Source: Lamellibrachia satsuma (taxonomy: Eukaryota > Annelida > Polychaeta > Sabellida > Siboglinidae). From it: a stretch of DNA of 64,000 nucleotides. Below are positions 1-13,520 of the stretch, piece by piece. The stretch is from positions 2,528,501-2,592,500 of the forward strand of contig BSQZ01000030.1 of assembly GCA_033239005.1 (NCBI GenBank), written 5' to 3'. Made by a program: the position numbers and the translations under genes. Positions within the stretch are counted from its first letter, which is position 1, and every line of letters starts with the position of its first letter. The notes beneath the pieces are model-generated. The model was not told where the DNA came from. It ran no database searches and saw only the letters and a list, made by a program, of their open reading frames with translations.

Positions 1-333
1 GTGTGTGGAGTTCATGGGGTGTGTGGAGTCCATGGGGTGTGTGAGAGTCCATGGGGTGTGTGAGAGTCCATGGGGTGTGTGAGAGTCCAGGGGGTGTGTG
101 AGAGTCCATGGGGTGTTTGAGAGTCCATGGGGTGTGTGAGAGTCCATGGGGTGTGTGAGTGTCCATGGGGTGTGTGAGAGTCCATGGGGTGTGTGAGAGT
201 CCATGGGGTGTGTGAGTCCATGGGGTGTGTGAGAGTCCATGGGGTATGTGAGAGTCCATGGGGTGTGTGAGTGTCCATGGGGTGTGTGAGAGTCCATGGG
301 GTGTGTGAGAGTCCATGGGGTGTGTGAGTGGCA
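1..333. repeat. 19-bp minisatellite, about 17 units
   Basis: Tandem units of the form GTCCATGGGGTGTGTGAGA, truncated by the window edge. A few units differ by 1-3 bases or are short. Because 19 is not a multiple of three, the open frames crossing it cycle through three peptide versions and are not genes. Confidence 0.95.
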
Positions 334-382
334 GAGGTGGTGCAGAGTGCTGACTCTGATGAGCACTTCACGAAGGAACACC

Positions 383-439
383 CTACTACTACTACTACCA
401 CCACTACTACTACTACTACTACTACCACTACCACTACCA

Positions 440-470
<31 letters not shown>

Positions 471-478
471 CACTACTA

Positions 479-528
<50 letters not shown>
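383..528. repeat. (ACT)n/(ACC)n trinucleotide repeat
   Basis: About 48 uninterrupted triplets, mostly ACT with interspersed ACC. It reads as poly-Thr, poly-Leu or poly-Val depending on frame and strand. Nothing around it suggests that any frame is expressed. Confidence 0.95.
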
Positions 529-1146
529 GGATTAAAAACATGTATTTTAAGCTTTTAGCAAATAAATTTATCAGTTTGCATCAAAAAATGTCTGCAACAT
601 TGATTAAATCTAGAGATGTTGCCAATCAAATATTGCAGTGATACAGGAAAGAAATGAGTGTCAGTTATTTACACAAACTGTGGCTGCTCTGACACTATAA
701 ATGCAGACAATGTTGACCTGACTTGTCAACTAATTGAACACTGATATAAACTGACATATAATTTAATAGATTCACGACCAACAGTTGGGTTTAACTTTTA
801 CTGATTTGTCAAAATCTTCAGAGTGACCACCAGATTCAGAATGGCCGGTGAAATTCAGAGTGACCGGTAAGATTCAGAATGACCCATCTGATTCTTAGTG
901 ACCGCCAGATTCAGGGTAACCACGCAGGTTCAGAGTGACCATCAGGGTTCATATAAATAAAGTCTTATTACTTGTGGCTGAATTTAATTAAATATCCATT
1001 TTTGACTTTGAGTGTACATGTCTCTCTTCGGAACTTTTCAAAGTGAGGCACCTTGCATGAGGGTTAGGGTGTGATCCTAGCTTGTTGGGAGGTAGGACGC
1101 CTTTGATCCTGTCTGGTGGGGAAGGGAGAGACGGGGGGGGGGGGAT
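529..1146. other. Gene-free spacer
   Basis: AT-rich unique sequence. Around 820-945 a degenerate motif of the form CAGATTCAGAGTGACC recurs about six times with varied spacing, an old decayed tandem repeat. I see no exon or RNA gene. Confidence 0.5.
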
Positions 1147-1303
1147 TAGCCAGGGGAAGGGGAAGGTCAGCCAGGGGAAGTGGGAGACAGCAAGGGGACC
1201 CAGAAGGTCAGCCAGGGAAAGGGGAAGGTCAGCCAGGGGAAGGGGAAGGTCAGCCAGGGGAAGGGGAGGGTCAGTCAGGGGAAGGGGAGGGTCAGTCAGG
1301 GTA
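1147..1303. repeat. 21-bp purine-rich minisatellite, about 7 units
   Basis: Units close to GGTCAGCCAGGGGAAGGGGAA on the plus strand, preceded by a run of ten or more G at about 1134-1144. The G-run density makes the plus strand a candidate for G-quadruplex formation. Confidence 0.9.
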
Positions 1304-1405
1304 CCCTCCTGTGGAGACATGAGTCTGGCTTTTGAGGTTTGCACAAAACATTACCCAGAACATCCGGGAGACATTTACAGATGTATTGTATCAGAGGAGA
1401 AGGAT

Positions 1406-1478
1406 AACATGTAGGAGGAGGGTAACATGTAGGAGGAGGGTAACATGTAGGAGGAGCTGAAGGTTAACATGTAGGGGT
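1406..1478. repeat. 18-bp short tandem repeat, about 4 units
   Basis: Units AACATGTAGGAGGAGGGT with one longer variant. Unique AT-rich sequence without visible genes follows to about 1970. Confidence 0.8.
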
Positions 1479-1971
1479 ACAAACCTAACACTCCTGCAAA
1501 GTGCTCCCTTGAGTATGTTATCAGAGTTTTGACTGTTCCCCTAACTGAGCATCCATGTTTCTTTGATGACAAACTTGTTAGTATATGACAAAGGTGTCTC
1601 TGTGCTGTTCTTGCCTCCAGGTACTCACAGTATACAATACTCCCTGTGAACTATTTCTTTCAAAGAACACACAAATGTTGGTTTATATAAAATTTACATT
1701 CTAGGCACACAATGTAAACAATAGTGTTTAAGATGTTATTTCCTTCCTTACAGCTTAATGTTGGATCTGTATCATATTTATGTTTCGGAGCATACTGTAT
1801 CAACATAAGCATTCAAAGCATTGTTTCTTGAAGGGATAACATTAAGCATAAGATTTCTATCAACACTGCTGTCAGGCATCATGTGCATGTTAAATACAGT
1901 TTTCATAAAGTCATATACTTGTGATTATCTTATGAGATTTGGAGTACAATAGCTGCACTGTATAGATAATT

Positions 1972-3172
1972 AGCCACACATGTTGGGTACACAGGTAGTC
2001 CTGGAGCCACACATGTTGGGTACACAGCTAGTCCTGGAGCCACAAATGTTGGGTACACAGCTAGTCCTGGAGCCACACATGTTGGGTACACAGCTAGTCC
2101 TGGAGCCACACATGTTGGGTACACAGCTAGTCCTGGAGCCACACATGTTGGGTACACAGCTAGTCCTGGAGCCACACATGTTGGGTACACAGCTAGTCCT
2201 GGAGCCACACATGTTGGGTACACAGCTAGTCCTGGAGCCACACATGTTGGGTACACAGCTAGTCCTGGAGCCACACATGTTGGGTACACAGGTAGTCCTG
2301 GAGCCACACATGTTGGGTACGCAGGTAGTCCTGGAGCCACACATGTTGGGTACACAGGTAGTCCTGGAGCTACAAATGTTGGGTACACAGGTAGCCCTGG
2401 TGCTATACATGTTGGGTATGCAGGTAGTCCTGGAGCCACAAATGTTGGGTACACAGCTAGTCCTGGAGCCACACATGTTGGGTACATAGGTAGTTCTGGA
2501 TCCACACATTTTTTATACTCAGGTAGTCCTGGTCCACACATGTTGGGTACACAGGTAGTCCTGGAGCCACACATGTTGGGTACTCAGGTAGTCCTGGGTC
2601 CACACATGTTGGGTACACAGGTAGTCCTGGAGCCACACATGTTGGGTACTCAGGTAGTCCTGGAGCCACACATGTTGGGTACACAGGTAGTTCTGGATCC
2701 ACACATGTTGGGTACACAGGTAGTCCTGGAGCCACACATGTTGGGTACACAGGTAGTCCTGGAGCCACACATGTTGGGTACACAGGTAGTCCTGGAGCCA
2801 CACATGTTGGGTACACAGGTAGTCCTGGAGCCACACATGCTGGGTACACAGGTAGTCCTGGAGCCACACATGCTGGGTACACAGGTAGTCCTGGAGCCAC
2901 ACATGCTGGGTACACAAGTAGTCCTGGAGCCACACATGCTGGGTACACAGGTAGTCCTGGAGCCACACATGTTGGATACTCAGGTAGTCCTGGGTCCACA
3001 CATGTTGGGTACACAGGTAGTCCTGGAGCCACACATGTTGGATACTCAGGTAGTCCTGGGTCCACACATGTTGGGTACACAGGTAGTCCTGGAACCACAC
3101 ATGTTGGGTACACAGGTAGTCCTGGAGCCACACATGTTGAGTACACAGGTAGTCCTGGAGCCACACATGTGG
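1972..3172. repeat. 33-bp minisatellite, about 36 units
   Basis: The unit is ACACATGTTGGGTACACAGG followed by TAGTCCTGGAGCC. Left-hand units carry CAGCTAG and right-hand units CAGGTAG at the same place; a TGCTGGG variant forms a block at about 2838-2945. As 33 is divisible by three, several frames on both strands stay open for 200 or more codons with an 11-residue period. There are no unique spacers, so it is not a CRISPR array. Confidence 0.97.
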
Positions 3173-3809
3173 TTTATTCTCAAATGTTACATACAACCAG
3201 CATAACACCTACAGTTTCTCTCAAGTTCTTATGAGATGTATTGGTCCTTTCAGACTATGTCCTGAACCAACATTAAACATTCAGTTCAATGATACACACT
3301 TTGTTAAAGAGGTAAACATCTTCATCTGAGTGTTTGCCACCTATTCGAGGATCTCAGTGAGAGGGCTGCACTTGCTTGGTCCAGGGTCTTATTCTGGGGT
3401 ACAGTTTTGGACTTGACCTTTCAGCTAACCCTCCTTATGGGTATATACCATGGACACCGTTTGGTTTATCCCCTGGTTAAGAACCCTGAAGTAGAAGATC
3501 AGAAGAAGAAGAAGTAGTGCAGAACACAAACATATCATAAAAAATTTTTTTGCAGAGTCTGCCCCTGCTAGAAACTAACCCTACACCTGCTGAAGATTAG
3601 GGTCTTATAAACACACAGTCACACAATGTATAATGTAACTGGTGGCTGGGTCCTGATAGCTGTTATCAGGGTATCAGCAATCACCCCTGCCCACATTATC
3701 CCTTATCTTCAGCTCCCCAGGGTAAAAGTCCCCACCAGCCAAACTGAGTGAATGGTAGATAGCCATATGGCTATTGTGGGGAAGATGGGTGTAATATAGC
3801 TAACCATAC

Positions 3810-3812
<3 letters not shown>
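3173..3812. other. Gene-free spacer
   Basis: Unique sequence between the 33-bp array and an (AT)n tract. I recognise no exon, RNA gene or element in it. Confidence 0.4.

Positions 3813-3900
<88 letters not shown>
3813..3900. repeat. (AT)n microsatellite
   Basis: About 44 uninterrupted AT dinucleotides. Confidence 0.95.
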
Positions 3901-3902
<2 letters not shown>

Positions 3903-6325
3903 TGAGGTTAGATCACTATTACATCACGGGTACATATTCGACCTAATAAGCATACAGTATGTTTGAAAAAAAATTGGGTCATGGGAAAATGTTATGGAAT
4001 CTGTTCTTGTGAGCGTACACCAAAATGTGTTGCTCTAGTGTCATTTGGTGACTAGTGTAGAACAACTGAAAAGTGGTGCCAACTGTTTAACACCAGATGG
4101 CACCACTTCAGTTGTTCCAAGTCAAATTACAATAGTCATGGATCCTGCTGTTTGAAAAAGGTGGTGCACACTAATTAGGGTACTTAAGCTTAATAGGTGT
4201 TAATACGCGGAATAGGACACTTGGTGTTCTTAATTGATGGAGTGGTATCTTATGTCTAATGCAGTAGGAAAGCAAACAAGATTCATGTTCATAACATCAA
4301 CATGATTTATGGTGTATGATCGTTAATAAGGGTACACAAATGAATATCACTGATAATGGGTTAACATACCCCAAACCCCCTTCATGTGTCCCAGTTTCTG
4401 GACTGAATAGAATCCTAACCAGTCTTTAACTACCTGTAATCCTGACTACAACTGTGCATATGTAAATCAGTGTGGGACCACATGAATGACACTGGTATTT
4501 ACTGTTCTGCTTTCTTATTATAGAAGACTAAGTTTAGCTGAGGCAGACACAACAAAAGGATAATGACTGGTACCCATACCTACAACTCTTACAGCAGGTT
4601 GTGCACATGGTTCTCTAACTTAACATTTTGATTTCCACATGCCACAAGGCTTTAAATCAATCAATTTCTTTTTAAAGGTCACGCATCCTATCTCGGCTAT
4701 TAACCAACATGCCTTTACCTGCATCAAAATCATTCCACATCCAAAATATCACAATTATATCAATGAGGCACTGTTTTCGCAGACAGAGAATTTCCACTCG
4801 ATATCAGAACATACATCTCCTATTGAAAGCTCAGCTGGAAAACACACGTCTCACCTGTTTGCTGGCATAGATGGTCTGCCGAGATAGACAGCCAGATTTA
4901 ATAACAGGTCTAGCTGTGGCTGATAAAGACTGTGTTGTGCGTGTGGTTTGACCATCAGTTATGTTCTGGCGGCCAGTTTTTGCATGCCACTATAATTACT
5001 GCTGCAGGAATGCAAACAATGTTTGCCATATTATATCACTGGGTCATTAATAAAGATTATGAAGGATTAGTATCACCATTAAGGTGAATACACTCCTGGA
5101 AGCTATATTATACTCCTGGCAGCCATGTTCGGGTTGTTGGATGTGCTTGTGAAAACATTAAGAAACGATGTAACAAAAAAACATCACTAACATGACATAA
5201 CAGATTTAGTATCTGGCATCAAACTTTGTCTGCGTTGTCTGGTGCCTACAACAGCACTGTATCAAGGAAGTCTTACTCAAGTAGCTGATCTTGGCTGTTA
5301 AAGGCACTACTAATATTTTCGTATGAATGTGAACAAATGGTTGACTTCCAGGAACTGAATTGTAAATGAGTCACTAAAGGAACAGTAATTCAGAATGGCA
5401 CACAACAGGTGACCAGTCGGTTTCTGACTAAAACAAGAACAGTGGTCACATGGTTGTGGACTGTGTTTATATTTTGTTATAATTGTTCAGTTAATGTAAT
5501 GAACAACTAACCAGGGGTCTTATATGTTAGTAATGGACTGTACTTCTAATGGACCATACTTGTAATGGACCGTACTTGTAATGGACCATACTTGTAATCA
5601 TGTAATGACTCTCCCAGATTCATGACTAAAATTAAAAGAGAATAATAGTTCTTTTGTATTTCATGTGATACTTTTTAAATTATCATAATAACTTATAAGC
5701 ATCATGTGTAATCTATACATAGCCAGAATATGACATGGATTTGTACCATATCTTTTTGTCTGCGCCATTTAAGTTTGTGAAACTGTTTCTGAGTAACAAC
5801 ATCTTGAAGAATCACGAACATGTTCAATTCTCACATTTCTATCCAGAATAAAGTAAACTAATTTTAAATGTACTCTAGCTCAAAACTACACCTTGCCAGT
5901 GACCACAGACTAGACATTTGTAATGAAATCTGACATGCAGGAATAAGACATCAGTTGGAAACAGCTGACCAAACAACCCCAAGATAACATCCACTCCTTG
6001 TGTGTACTGGACTAATTAAGAAAGGGTGGCTCAGCTAGTAAAACTGCCAGATGAATTCCATCGGAGTGACCAGCATTTGTGCAGAGATCACATGAAACTG
6101 TGGGTGTGTGATACGCTCAATGACAGAATTCAAATTTTACCTCAGACGTGAGCAGCTCTTTTCCATGTATCAGTTGAACTGTTTGACCAGTGATTTGGTT
6201 GACACCCTTAAAACCTTAGGGACTGCTTTAATAATGACCATCAAAAGTTCCATGGCAGAATAAATCAACAGGATACGGGTTCAAATGTAACCATCATATA
6301 GTAACTTTATCTGGTCCTCCTCTGT
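3901..6325. other. Gene-free region with one short degenerate repeat
   Basis: AT-rich unique sequence. The only structure I see is a 16-17 bp unit (AATGGACCATACTTGT) repeated about four times at 5532-5598. The frame at 4639-4887 lacks family resemblance and codon character, so I do not call it. Confidence 0.4.
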
Positions 6326-6329
6326 TCTG

Positions 6330-6620
6330 TCTCTTAAGATAGAAATAGAAGGACAAGTGGTGCCATCTGTGAAGGGTCAGTGTAGACTGGACATCAAGTA
6401 GTCTTTCTCACAGAGGACAATAAATTAACTGAACAGATTATCTACAGATTGTATAAATGCTAGCAGCATAAAAAAATCTGTAAAAACAAAACTGACAAAT
6501 ATCTCAGGAGGAATGGTTACATATAGCTGAAAAACTGTTGGACTCTTATGGCTTCCTTGTCCACTCTGAGCCTTTGTCTTCAAATGGTGGCCATGAAATA
6601 AAGCTCAGGCTACAACCACA
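6330..6620 (+). mobile_element. CR1-like LINE 3' fragment (decayed)
   Basis: This stretch aligns by eye with the 3' part of the CR1-like element at 54800-55090. It has the same order of landmarks: a GTGTAGACTGGACATCA segment, the CACAGAGGACAATAAAT segment, ATATCTCAGGAGG, GTTGGACTCT, then TGGCTTCCTTGTCCAC. It is plus-oriented, carries only the C-terminal tail and 3' UTR, and is riddled with differences. Confidence 0.7.
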
Positions 6621-7877
6621 ATGTATAATACAACATGAATATTCTGTCCTACCTTCTGTGTGTCCCTTGCACACCCCCTGCTATGGTTAGCCAGTGACCA
6701 ACTGACCTGTCCACCAAGAGACAGGACTAGCACTCAAGGTCCAGCCAAAGGAGACAGCTGAGAGAATGACTAGTGGATCATGGGATGTTTCTTATCCAGT
6801 CTGGGGAAGATTGGGTTACAGGGAGGTGGCAAGGGATCATCATTAGCTCCCACTCTCTAAGGCCAGTCACTTTATGTGTCAGATTAGCCTGGAGTAACAT
6901 CTTGGCAGAGTTGCGATAAGAGGAAATAAAAACTTGCTCTAACACAAGTTCATCCTATGAGGCCATCACATGTAATGGAGAATATCCCAGGATACTGAAG
7001 ACATGTATCTGTCTGTCAAAACCATGGTATATCTGCCAATTCTCTCACATTATCCATATTTGTTGTGGAACTCAACCCTTCTTAACAGAGAACAGCATTT
7101 TCCAAATGTTAAGCTATACAAAAGATTAGGGATCGTAGCTCACTTTTGGAAACCTTTGGCGTTCTCAATATGGATGTTACATTTTGGGTCCACAAGAGGC
7201 TTAGAAAGCACCACAGAGAGTCAGCTCCAGACACCATGCCAGGTTTTACTATTGCATCTGGTCTGCTACACTTCACTCTGTACAATGTCACTTTCCACTC
7301 TTGCAGCTGGATCTGGTACAGCCTGGTTTGGGGTCAGTATCCTTTAACAAAATAAACAGAACCTACACCATTAAACACAGATATTTAAACAGGTCCATTC
7401 AATAAACTGAACTGTCAACTAGACTTGGCTACAGACAATGACAGTGCAGGGGTTAAATGCTACAGAAGACAACCCCATTGCCAGAGACAAGTCCTGTAGC
7501 TAGGTCTTCTGACATTCTGCAGTACTCTGCCAGAGCCTGCTATCCGCTCCACCAGCAAACTTCTGACAAGCTGTTTAAGTGATAATCGTGTGATTTATAT
7601 GCTCCTAAAGCAGGGGATTATCCCCCTAGGGTGGAGATGGTTTTATTGCTTGTTCTGTGGTTTCTCATCAAAATCACCATAACCGCAATAACCGATAAAG
7701 GCAGAGAGAAGCTGATATTCTGCTTGAGTAAAACCACTGGTACTTTATATCAAGTCATAAATGTCAGGGTGGGGAGCTAGGCAAGTATGGGGGTCTCAAG
7801 GGAAGGGCAGGGTATATGGAGAGGCAAGGAGGGAGAACTCCACCAGGGCATGTCAACAAACATTGCCCAAGCTTGTT
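6621..7877. other. Gene-free spacer
   Basis: Unique sequence. Short frames at 7003-7355 look like chance: no homology, and no splice sites that keep phase. Confidence 0.4.
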
Positions 7878-8143
7878 TGTCTTCCAGCCTTGTCTTCTGT
7901 CTTCCAGCCATGTCTTCTGTCTTCCAGCCATGTCTTCCAGCCATGTCTTCCAGCCATGTCTTCCAGCCATGTCTTCCAGCCATGTCTTCCAGCCATGTCT
8001 TCCAGCCATGTCTTCCAGCCCTGTCTCGCCCTAGCCATGTCTTCCAGCCCAGCCATGTCTTCCAGCCCAGCCATGTCTTCCAGCCCAGCCATGTCTTCCA
8101 GCCCAGCCATGTCTTCCAGCCCAGCCATGTCTTCCAGCCAATA
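7878..8143. repeat. 13-bp to 18-bp composite minisatellite
   Basis: The left part (to about 8010) repeats the 13-mer CAGCCATGTCTTC. After a CTGTCTCGCCC interruption the right part repeats an 18-mer made of CAGCC plus that 13-mer. A five-base duplication evidently created a longer unit, which then amplified. Confidence 0.92.
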
Positions 8144-10680
8144 CATGATGTGAGACAGACGGAACAAATGAACAAAGGAATGAAACAATTTCTTTGAGTA
8201 ATCTTATGATATATTATTGAGACGTTATTATGATCATATAACATTTATGAAATGATCATCTTTTTGCTATCCAGCAACAACCTTGGTAAAACCAATGTGG
8301 TATAAATATTCCACAAAGTTTGTTCTAAGATCAGTAAATTCATTGTGACCATTCTAGTACTGAGACCATAGTATGTATGATACATATTATGACTTTCAGA
8401 ACAATGGCAAATATACAACAGGATGTATCTTCCAAATGTCAGCACACACATTGATTGGTCTTCATTAAAAATCTTGCCAACAGGCATGATTTTATATCTA
8501 ATATAAATAATATGTTCAATTAAATTTGTTTTAATTCTTTAATTCAGACACAAATACACATATAATGATACATATATAGGTCCATATACTCATTCACAAC
8601 AGTTCACAAAATAATGTAAAAATAAAAAAAAATAAAAACAGGCAAAACATAAAACATACATACAAGGTCATTATGTACATAAAGTGACTTTACCTATTGT
8701 CTCCTTATCCTTGATTTCCATCTGATGTCAGTACCACATACTGCAATTATGTGGCTCCTGAGGAATTAATAATAACATATCCATCCTTAATATATGGAGT
8801 AACTAAATATCTGCATAGAAAGACTTCCTTGCAGCTTTGATTACAATACACGGTCCACTGCTGAATATGACAGTTAAATATGACAGTTAAATTTATCAGA
8901 ATTCTCAACTTCTCATGTTTGAAAATTTTAATAAAAATATTTGGAAGTTGTCTGCTTTATTTTAATATTATTTTTTTATATTTGTGTTTCATCCCAACTA
9001 TCACGTTTTCATTGTATGATGAATGGCAAGGTCGATATTCATAAAAACAAAAATGACAAAATTATATTTTTTAAATGTTGGTTCATTGAAGACATTTAGG
9101 GCAGTTAGAACGATGTTAGAATATATCGTCTATGGAGACTCCCGTCTACGGAGACTCCCATCTATACTGTTTGAGATGATTTTATGATAGAAACAAACAG
9201 ACTTTGTACCTGTAATCCTCCGTACCACTTAATCCCACCCCATGAATTCCATTGGACAATCTGTTTTCCCTTCAATTGCAGGTCAATGAGACATGAGATA
9301 CTGTGTAAATATGCTGTCAGAATCATGTAGGCATGACACTTGACAGCATAAAAGGGTGTGACTTACTATTGCATGTAAATCTTCAGCTTCTTAATTGAAT
9401 GTGGCTACATTAAGGAGACTTTACTACCAAAACCCACCTGAAAAGAATCATCAACATTTTGGCCTCATACATTTTAATCCCAGATATGTCTGCTCGAATG
9501 CTTGCAGATATATGTATAAGGCTTCTTGGTTTGGAGATTTTAGCCCAAATACTTCAAACAAAAGGTGCCCCAATTGTGTTGATCTGTTTTCTAACTCTAA
9601 GCCTAAATAACCCTGAATTATAGAGTAAAGAAACCTCTGAGGCTCAAACATTGTGAACAAAATCACACGCCTAAGACATAATTATTGCATGTGTGATATT
9701 TATCTGGGCATTACCTTTGTAACTGCCCAATCAAAGGGAGAACTAGATACTGCACACAACTGGACAAACCTGCTTAAATGGACATAGTGGCCAATTCATC
9801 TAGATCTGAGATATTTGGTGTATCTCTCAAAATATCTCGTCTAGGTATTAAAATCTTTTCTTTGGGGAATGACATAAATCCACCACTATCTTACTGTAGT
9901 CATAATAGATCTGATCTGCAACACTGCCCAAAGGCCAAATTATGACACTCCCCATTCAAACATTTAGGATAAGTAAACCCACATTTACTGAATAGTAAGA
10001 TAATTTACATGGTCAGTCTCGGTGCAGTGAATCTGACATTTTCCCATGAATACCCTACACAACACCCTACATGAACACCCTACACAACCAATTATGACTA
10101 CTGCATAAGCGTGAACTGATCAGATTTTCCCACGCTTCTGAGTGGAGAACATATATATAAACCTATAAATCACATGGTACCACATAGGCACCTTCTGTGT
10201 CTAATGACAAATTAGAGGTACCTTGATGGATTAAATCGTGGTGTTAGAGCAGGCACTTAATAGGTGAGAACTTAATTGGTAATACCAGTGGGATCTATGC
10301 AACAAGGAGGTGATATGTTCTGATTCATACAGGTCAGTACAAACCAGTGACAAGTAGCTTGTTATCGCATGAGCAACCAAGCGTATCATTGTAGGGTAAG
10401 ATCATTTGCTTGCACAAACTGTCACACAGGTACGTCAGGGGTATGCCAGGGCGTGGAAGTGCATATCAATCAGACAGGCCTTGTTAAAGTTGGACAATCA
10501 CCAGGATAATAGAAAGTGAAGTTATATATAAATGTTCTGGGTATAATCATTCCTGGATACGAATGACAGCAATTAACATATTTATGCATCAAAATCACGA
10601 CGCCAATAATTATTATAAAATAACAGTGCATATGAATATGCGGGGATAGGATATAATATTATAATAATCCCAGTAGGAGT
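8144..10680. other. Gene-free AT-rich region
   Basis: Long AT-rich unique stretch without recognisable exons, RNA genes or transposon motifs. Only trivial short duplications are visible (for example ATATGACAGTTAA twice at about 8864-8890). Confidence 0.4.
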
Positions 10681-10741
10681 GGGGTCACTCTTGGAATAGC
10701 TAATACTAAAATAACATGACAAATTTAAGATAGGATATAAT

Positions 10742-10806
<65 letters not shown>

Positions 10807-10841
10807 TTAAGATAGGATATAATTATATATACACATTTAAG

Positions 10842-10874
<33 letters not shown>

Positions 10875-10894
10875 ATTATATCCTATCTTAAATT

Positions 10895-10933
<39 letters not shown>

Positions 10934-11073
10934 AATTGATTTTATATATAATATGTTTATCCCCATTCTCTAAAGACTTATGAATTTGAATTCGTAACTA
11001 GTTTTCTGAAAATATACTATGGGGGGTCGCTCATGGAATATCTAATACTAAAATAACATGACAAATTTAAGAT
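10681..11073. repeat. AT-rich palindromic block flanked by 51-bp direct repeats
   Basis: The flanks 10681-10732 and 11022-11073 are near-identical (about 4 mismatches), beginning GGGGTC and ending AATTTAAGAT. Between them lie (AT)n tracts and an inverted arrangement of TTTAAGATAGGATATAATTA with its complement TATCCTATCTTAAA near 10875-10893. It could be a decayed short transposon or a replication-slippage product. Confidence 0.75.
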
Positions 11074-11635
11074 TAAAATGCAAGCCTACCAGTCTTGGCC
11101 GAGATTCAACATGGATTATGCGATGAACTTCACTAGGTCTATTCAGTATTTAGCACATCGTATAACATTTGCCCAGCCAGATATTCTAAGAGTGACTCCC
11201 TCGGGACTTTTTTCCTGTGTATTTTCAGAAAAAGTGAGTTTTAAATCGATGCATTTTGAGAAAACGGGCCACAAACTACTAACCACTGCTATATGTACAC
11301 AAGAATGACAACAAAAATGCCAGTTCTAAATAAGTAGTTGACTCAGACTGTATTTAAAGTCAAGTCACACCATAACAGCTTAAACCCAAGGACACTATCA
11401 GCTGTGACAGGACTAAATTAGAGCCTTTCTAAACAGCCGCCATGTCACACAATGCTCTAAAACAAGTTTCAGATATGGAGCACAGTAAATCTAGAGATAA
11501 GCCATGAATAGATGTAACAAGACAACTTGAACACTGGCAGGGCATGCCTGTGTCAATGTTTGTTCCCTGCACTGAAGTCTTCAGAGCAGAACATTTAACT
11601 TCTGTGTCCATTATGTCTTCAGACAGTGAATTGAC
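11074..11635. other. Gene-free spacer
   Basis: Unique sequence between two repeat blocks; nothing recognised. Confidence 0.4.
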
Positions 11636-12213
11636 TTTGTGCAGCCTTTTCAGGGGGCTGACAGGAGTGTCCAATACACTGTCCATGTGATACAACTGAC
11701 TCTGTGCAGCCTTTTCAGGGGGCTGACAGGAGTGTCCAATACACCGTCCATGTGATACAACTGACTCTGTGCAGCCTCTTCAGGGGGCTGACAGGAGTGT
11801 CCAATACACCGTCCATGTGATACAACTGACTCTGTGCAGCCTCTTCAGGGGGCTGACAGGAGTGTCCAATACACCGTCCATGTGATAGAACTGACTCTGT
11901 GCAGCCTCTTCAGGGGGCTGACAGGAGTGTCCAATACACCGTCCATGTGATACAACTGACTCTGTGCAGCCTCTTCAGGGGGCTGACAGGAGTGTCCAAT
12001 ACACCGTCCATGTGATACAACTGACTCTGTGCAGCCTCTTCAGGGGGCTGACAGGAGTGTCCAATACACCGTCCATGTGATACAACTGACTCTGTGCAGC
12101 CTCTTCAGGGGGCTGACAGGAGTGTCCAATACACCGTCCATGTGATACAACTGACTCTGTGCAGCCTCTTCAGGGGGCTGACAGGAGTGTCCAATACACT
12201 GTCCATGTGGTAC
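11636..12213. repeat. 65-bp minisatellite, about 9 units
   Basis: The unit begins CTGACTCTGTGCAGCCTCTT and ends CCATGTGATACAA. Units are nearly identical; the outer ones carry CTTTTCAGG and CACTGTCC variants, as expected when the middle of an array is homogenised more recently than its edges. Confidence 0.95.
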
Positions 12214-12604
12214 AATTGCAGTTGATGCAAAAACGTGAACATTAATTTGAACACCAATACCTTCCCCAAAATAGTGCAGTAATAGAATGTGTACAGGTTA
12301 GTTAATGCCAATCATATTAACCTTATCATAACAATATTTAGTTGGCACCATTTGGCACCACGCCACAGCACAATATATAAAGTTGATAAAGGTAAATAGT
12401 GTTTAGCCAATGAACTTTTTGTGGTGATTGTTCAGTCAACCATTCATTGTATGCACGGAACAAATTACATATTTAGAACTTGTCACTATTGTCAATATTG
12501 GTATTGTGAGCATGTTTTTAACATCAACTGAACTTTAATGCACTGCGCCACTAATGTGATTACTGGTAGTACTACTGAAAATAGCAGACAAGGAGTCTGT
12601 TGAG
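12214..12604. other. Gene-free spacer
   Basis: Unique sequence. A CACTGCGCCAC string at about 12541 resembles the tRNA-like part of the SINE near 17.7 kb, but the rest of a SINE is not evident. Confidence 0.35.
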
Positions 12605-13520
12605 CCAAGTGTACTTTGTTAATACAGGTGTATTCTGCCACAAGTAAGGGGTTTGTCAATGCAGCTGTACTCTACCACAGGTAAGGAGTTTGTCAATACA
12701 GGTGTACTCAACCACAGGTAAGGAGTTTGTCAATACAGGTGTACTCAACCACAGGTAAGGAGTTTGTCAATACAGGTGTACTCTACCACAGGTAAGGGGT
12801 TTGTCAATAAAGGTGTACTCAACCACAGGTAAGGAGTTTGTCAATACAGGTGTACTTTACCACAGGTAAGGAGTTTGTCAATACAGGTGTACTTTACCAC
12901 AGGTAAGGGGTTTGTCAATACAGGTGTACTCAACCACAGGTAAGGAGTTTGTCAATACAGGTGTACTTTACCACAGGTAAGGAATTTGTCAATACAGGTG
13001 TACTTTACCACAGGTAAGGGGTTTGTCAATACAGGTGTACTTTACCACAGGTAAGGGGTTTGTCAATACAGGTGTACTCAACCACAGGTAAGGAGTTTGT
13101 CAATACAGGTGTACTTTACCACAGGTAAGGGGTTTGTCAATACAGGTGTACTTTACCACAGGTAAGGAATTTGTCAATACAGGTGTACTTTACCACAGGT
13201 AAGGGGTTTGTCAATACAGGTGTACTCTACCACAGGTAAGGGGTTTGTCAATACAAGTGTATTCTATCTCAGGTAAGGGGTTTGTCAATACAGGTGTACT
13301 TTACCACAGGTAAGGGGTTTGTCAATACAGGTGTACTTTACCACAGGTAAGGAGTTTATCAATACAGGTGTACTTTACCACAGGTAAGGGGTTTGTCAAT
13401 ACAAGTGTATTCTACCTCAGATAAGGGGTTTGTCAATACAGGTGTACTCTACCACAGGTAAGGGGTTTGTCAATACAAGTGTACTCTACCACAGGTAAGG
13501 AGTTTGTTGTTACCACAGGT
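12605..13520. repeat. 37-bp minisatellite, about 24 units
   Basis: The unit runs ACCACAGGTAAGGGGTTTGT then CAATACAGGTGTACTCT. Each unit contains a perfect 5' splice-site-like string CAG|GTAAGG, so the plus strand carries more than 20 evenly spaced donor-like sites. Confidence 0.95.

Noticed and set aside
1930..3208. Overlapping 170-235 codon frames on both strands
   Set aside because: They are a 33-bp satellite read in several frames; there is no start context, domain or coding bias.
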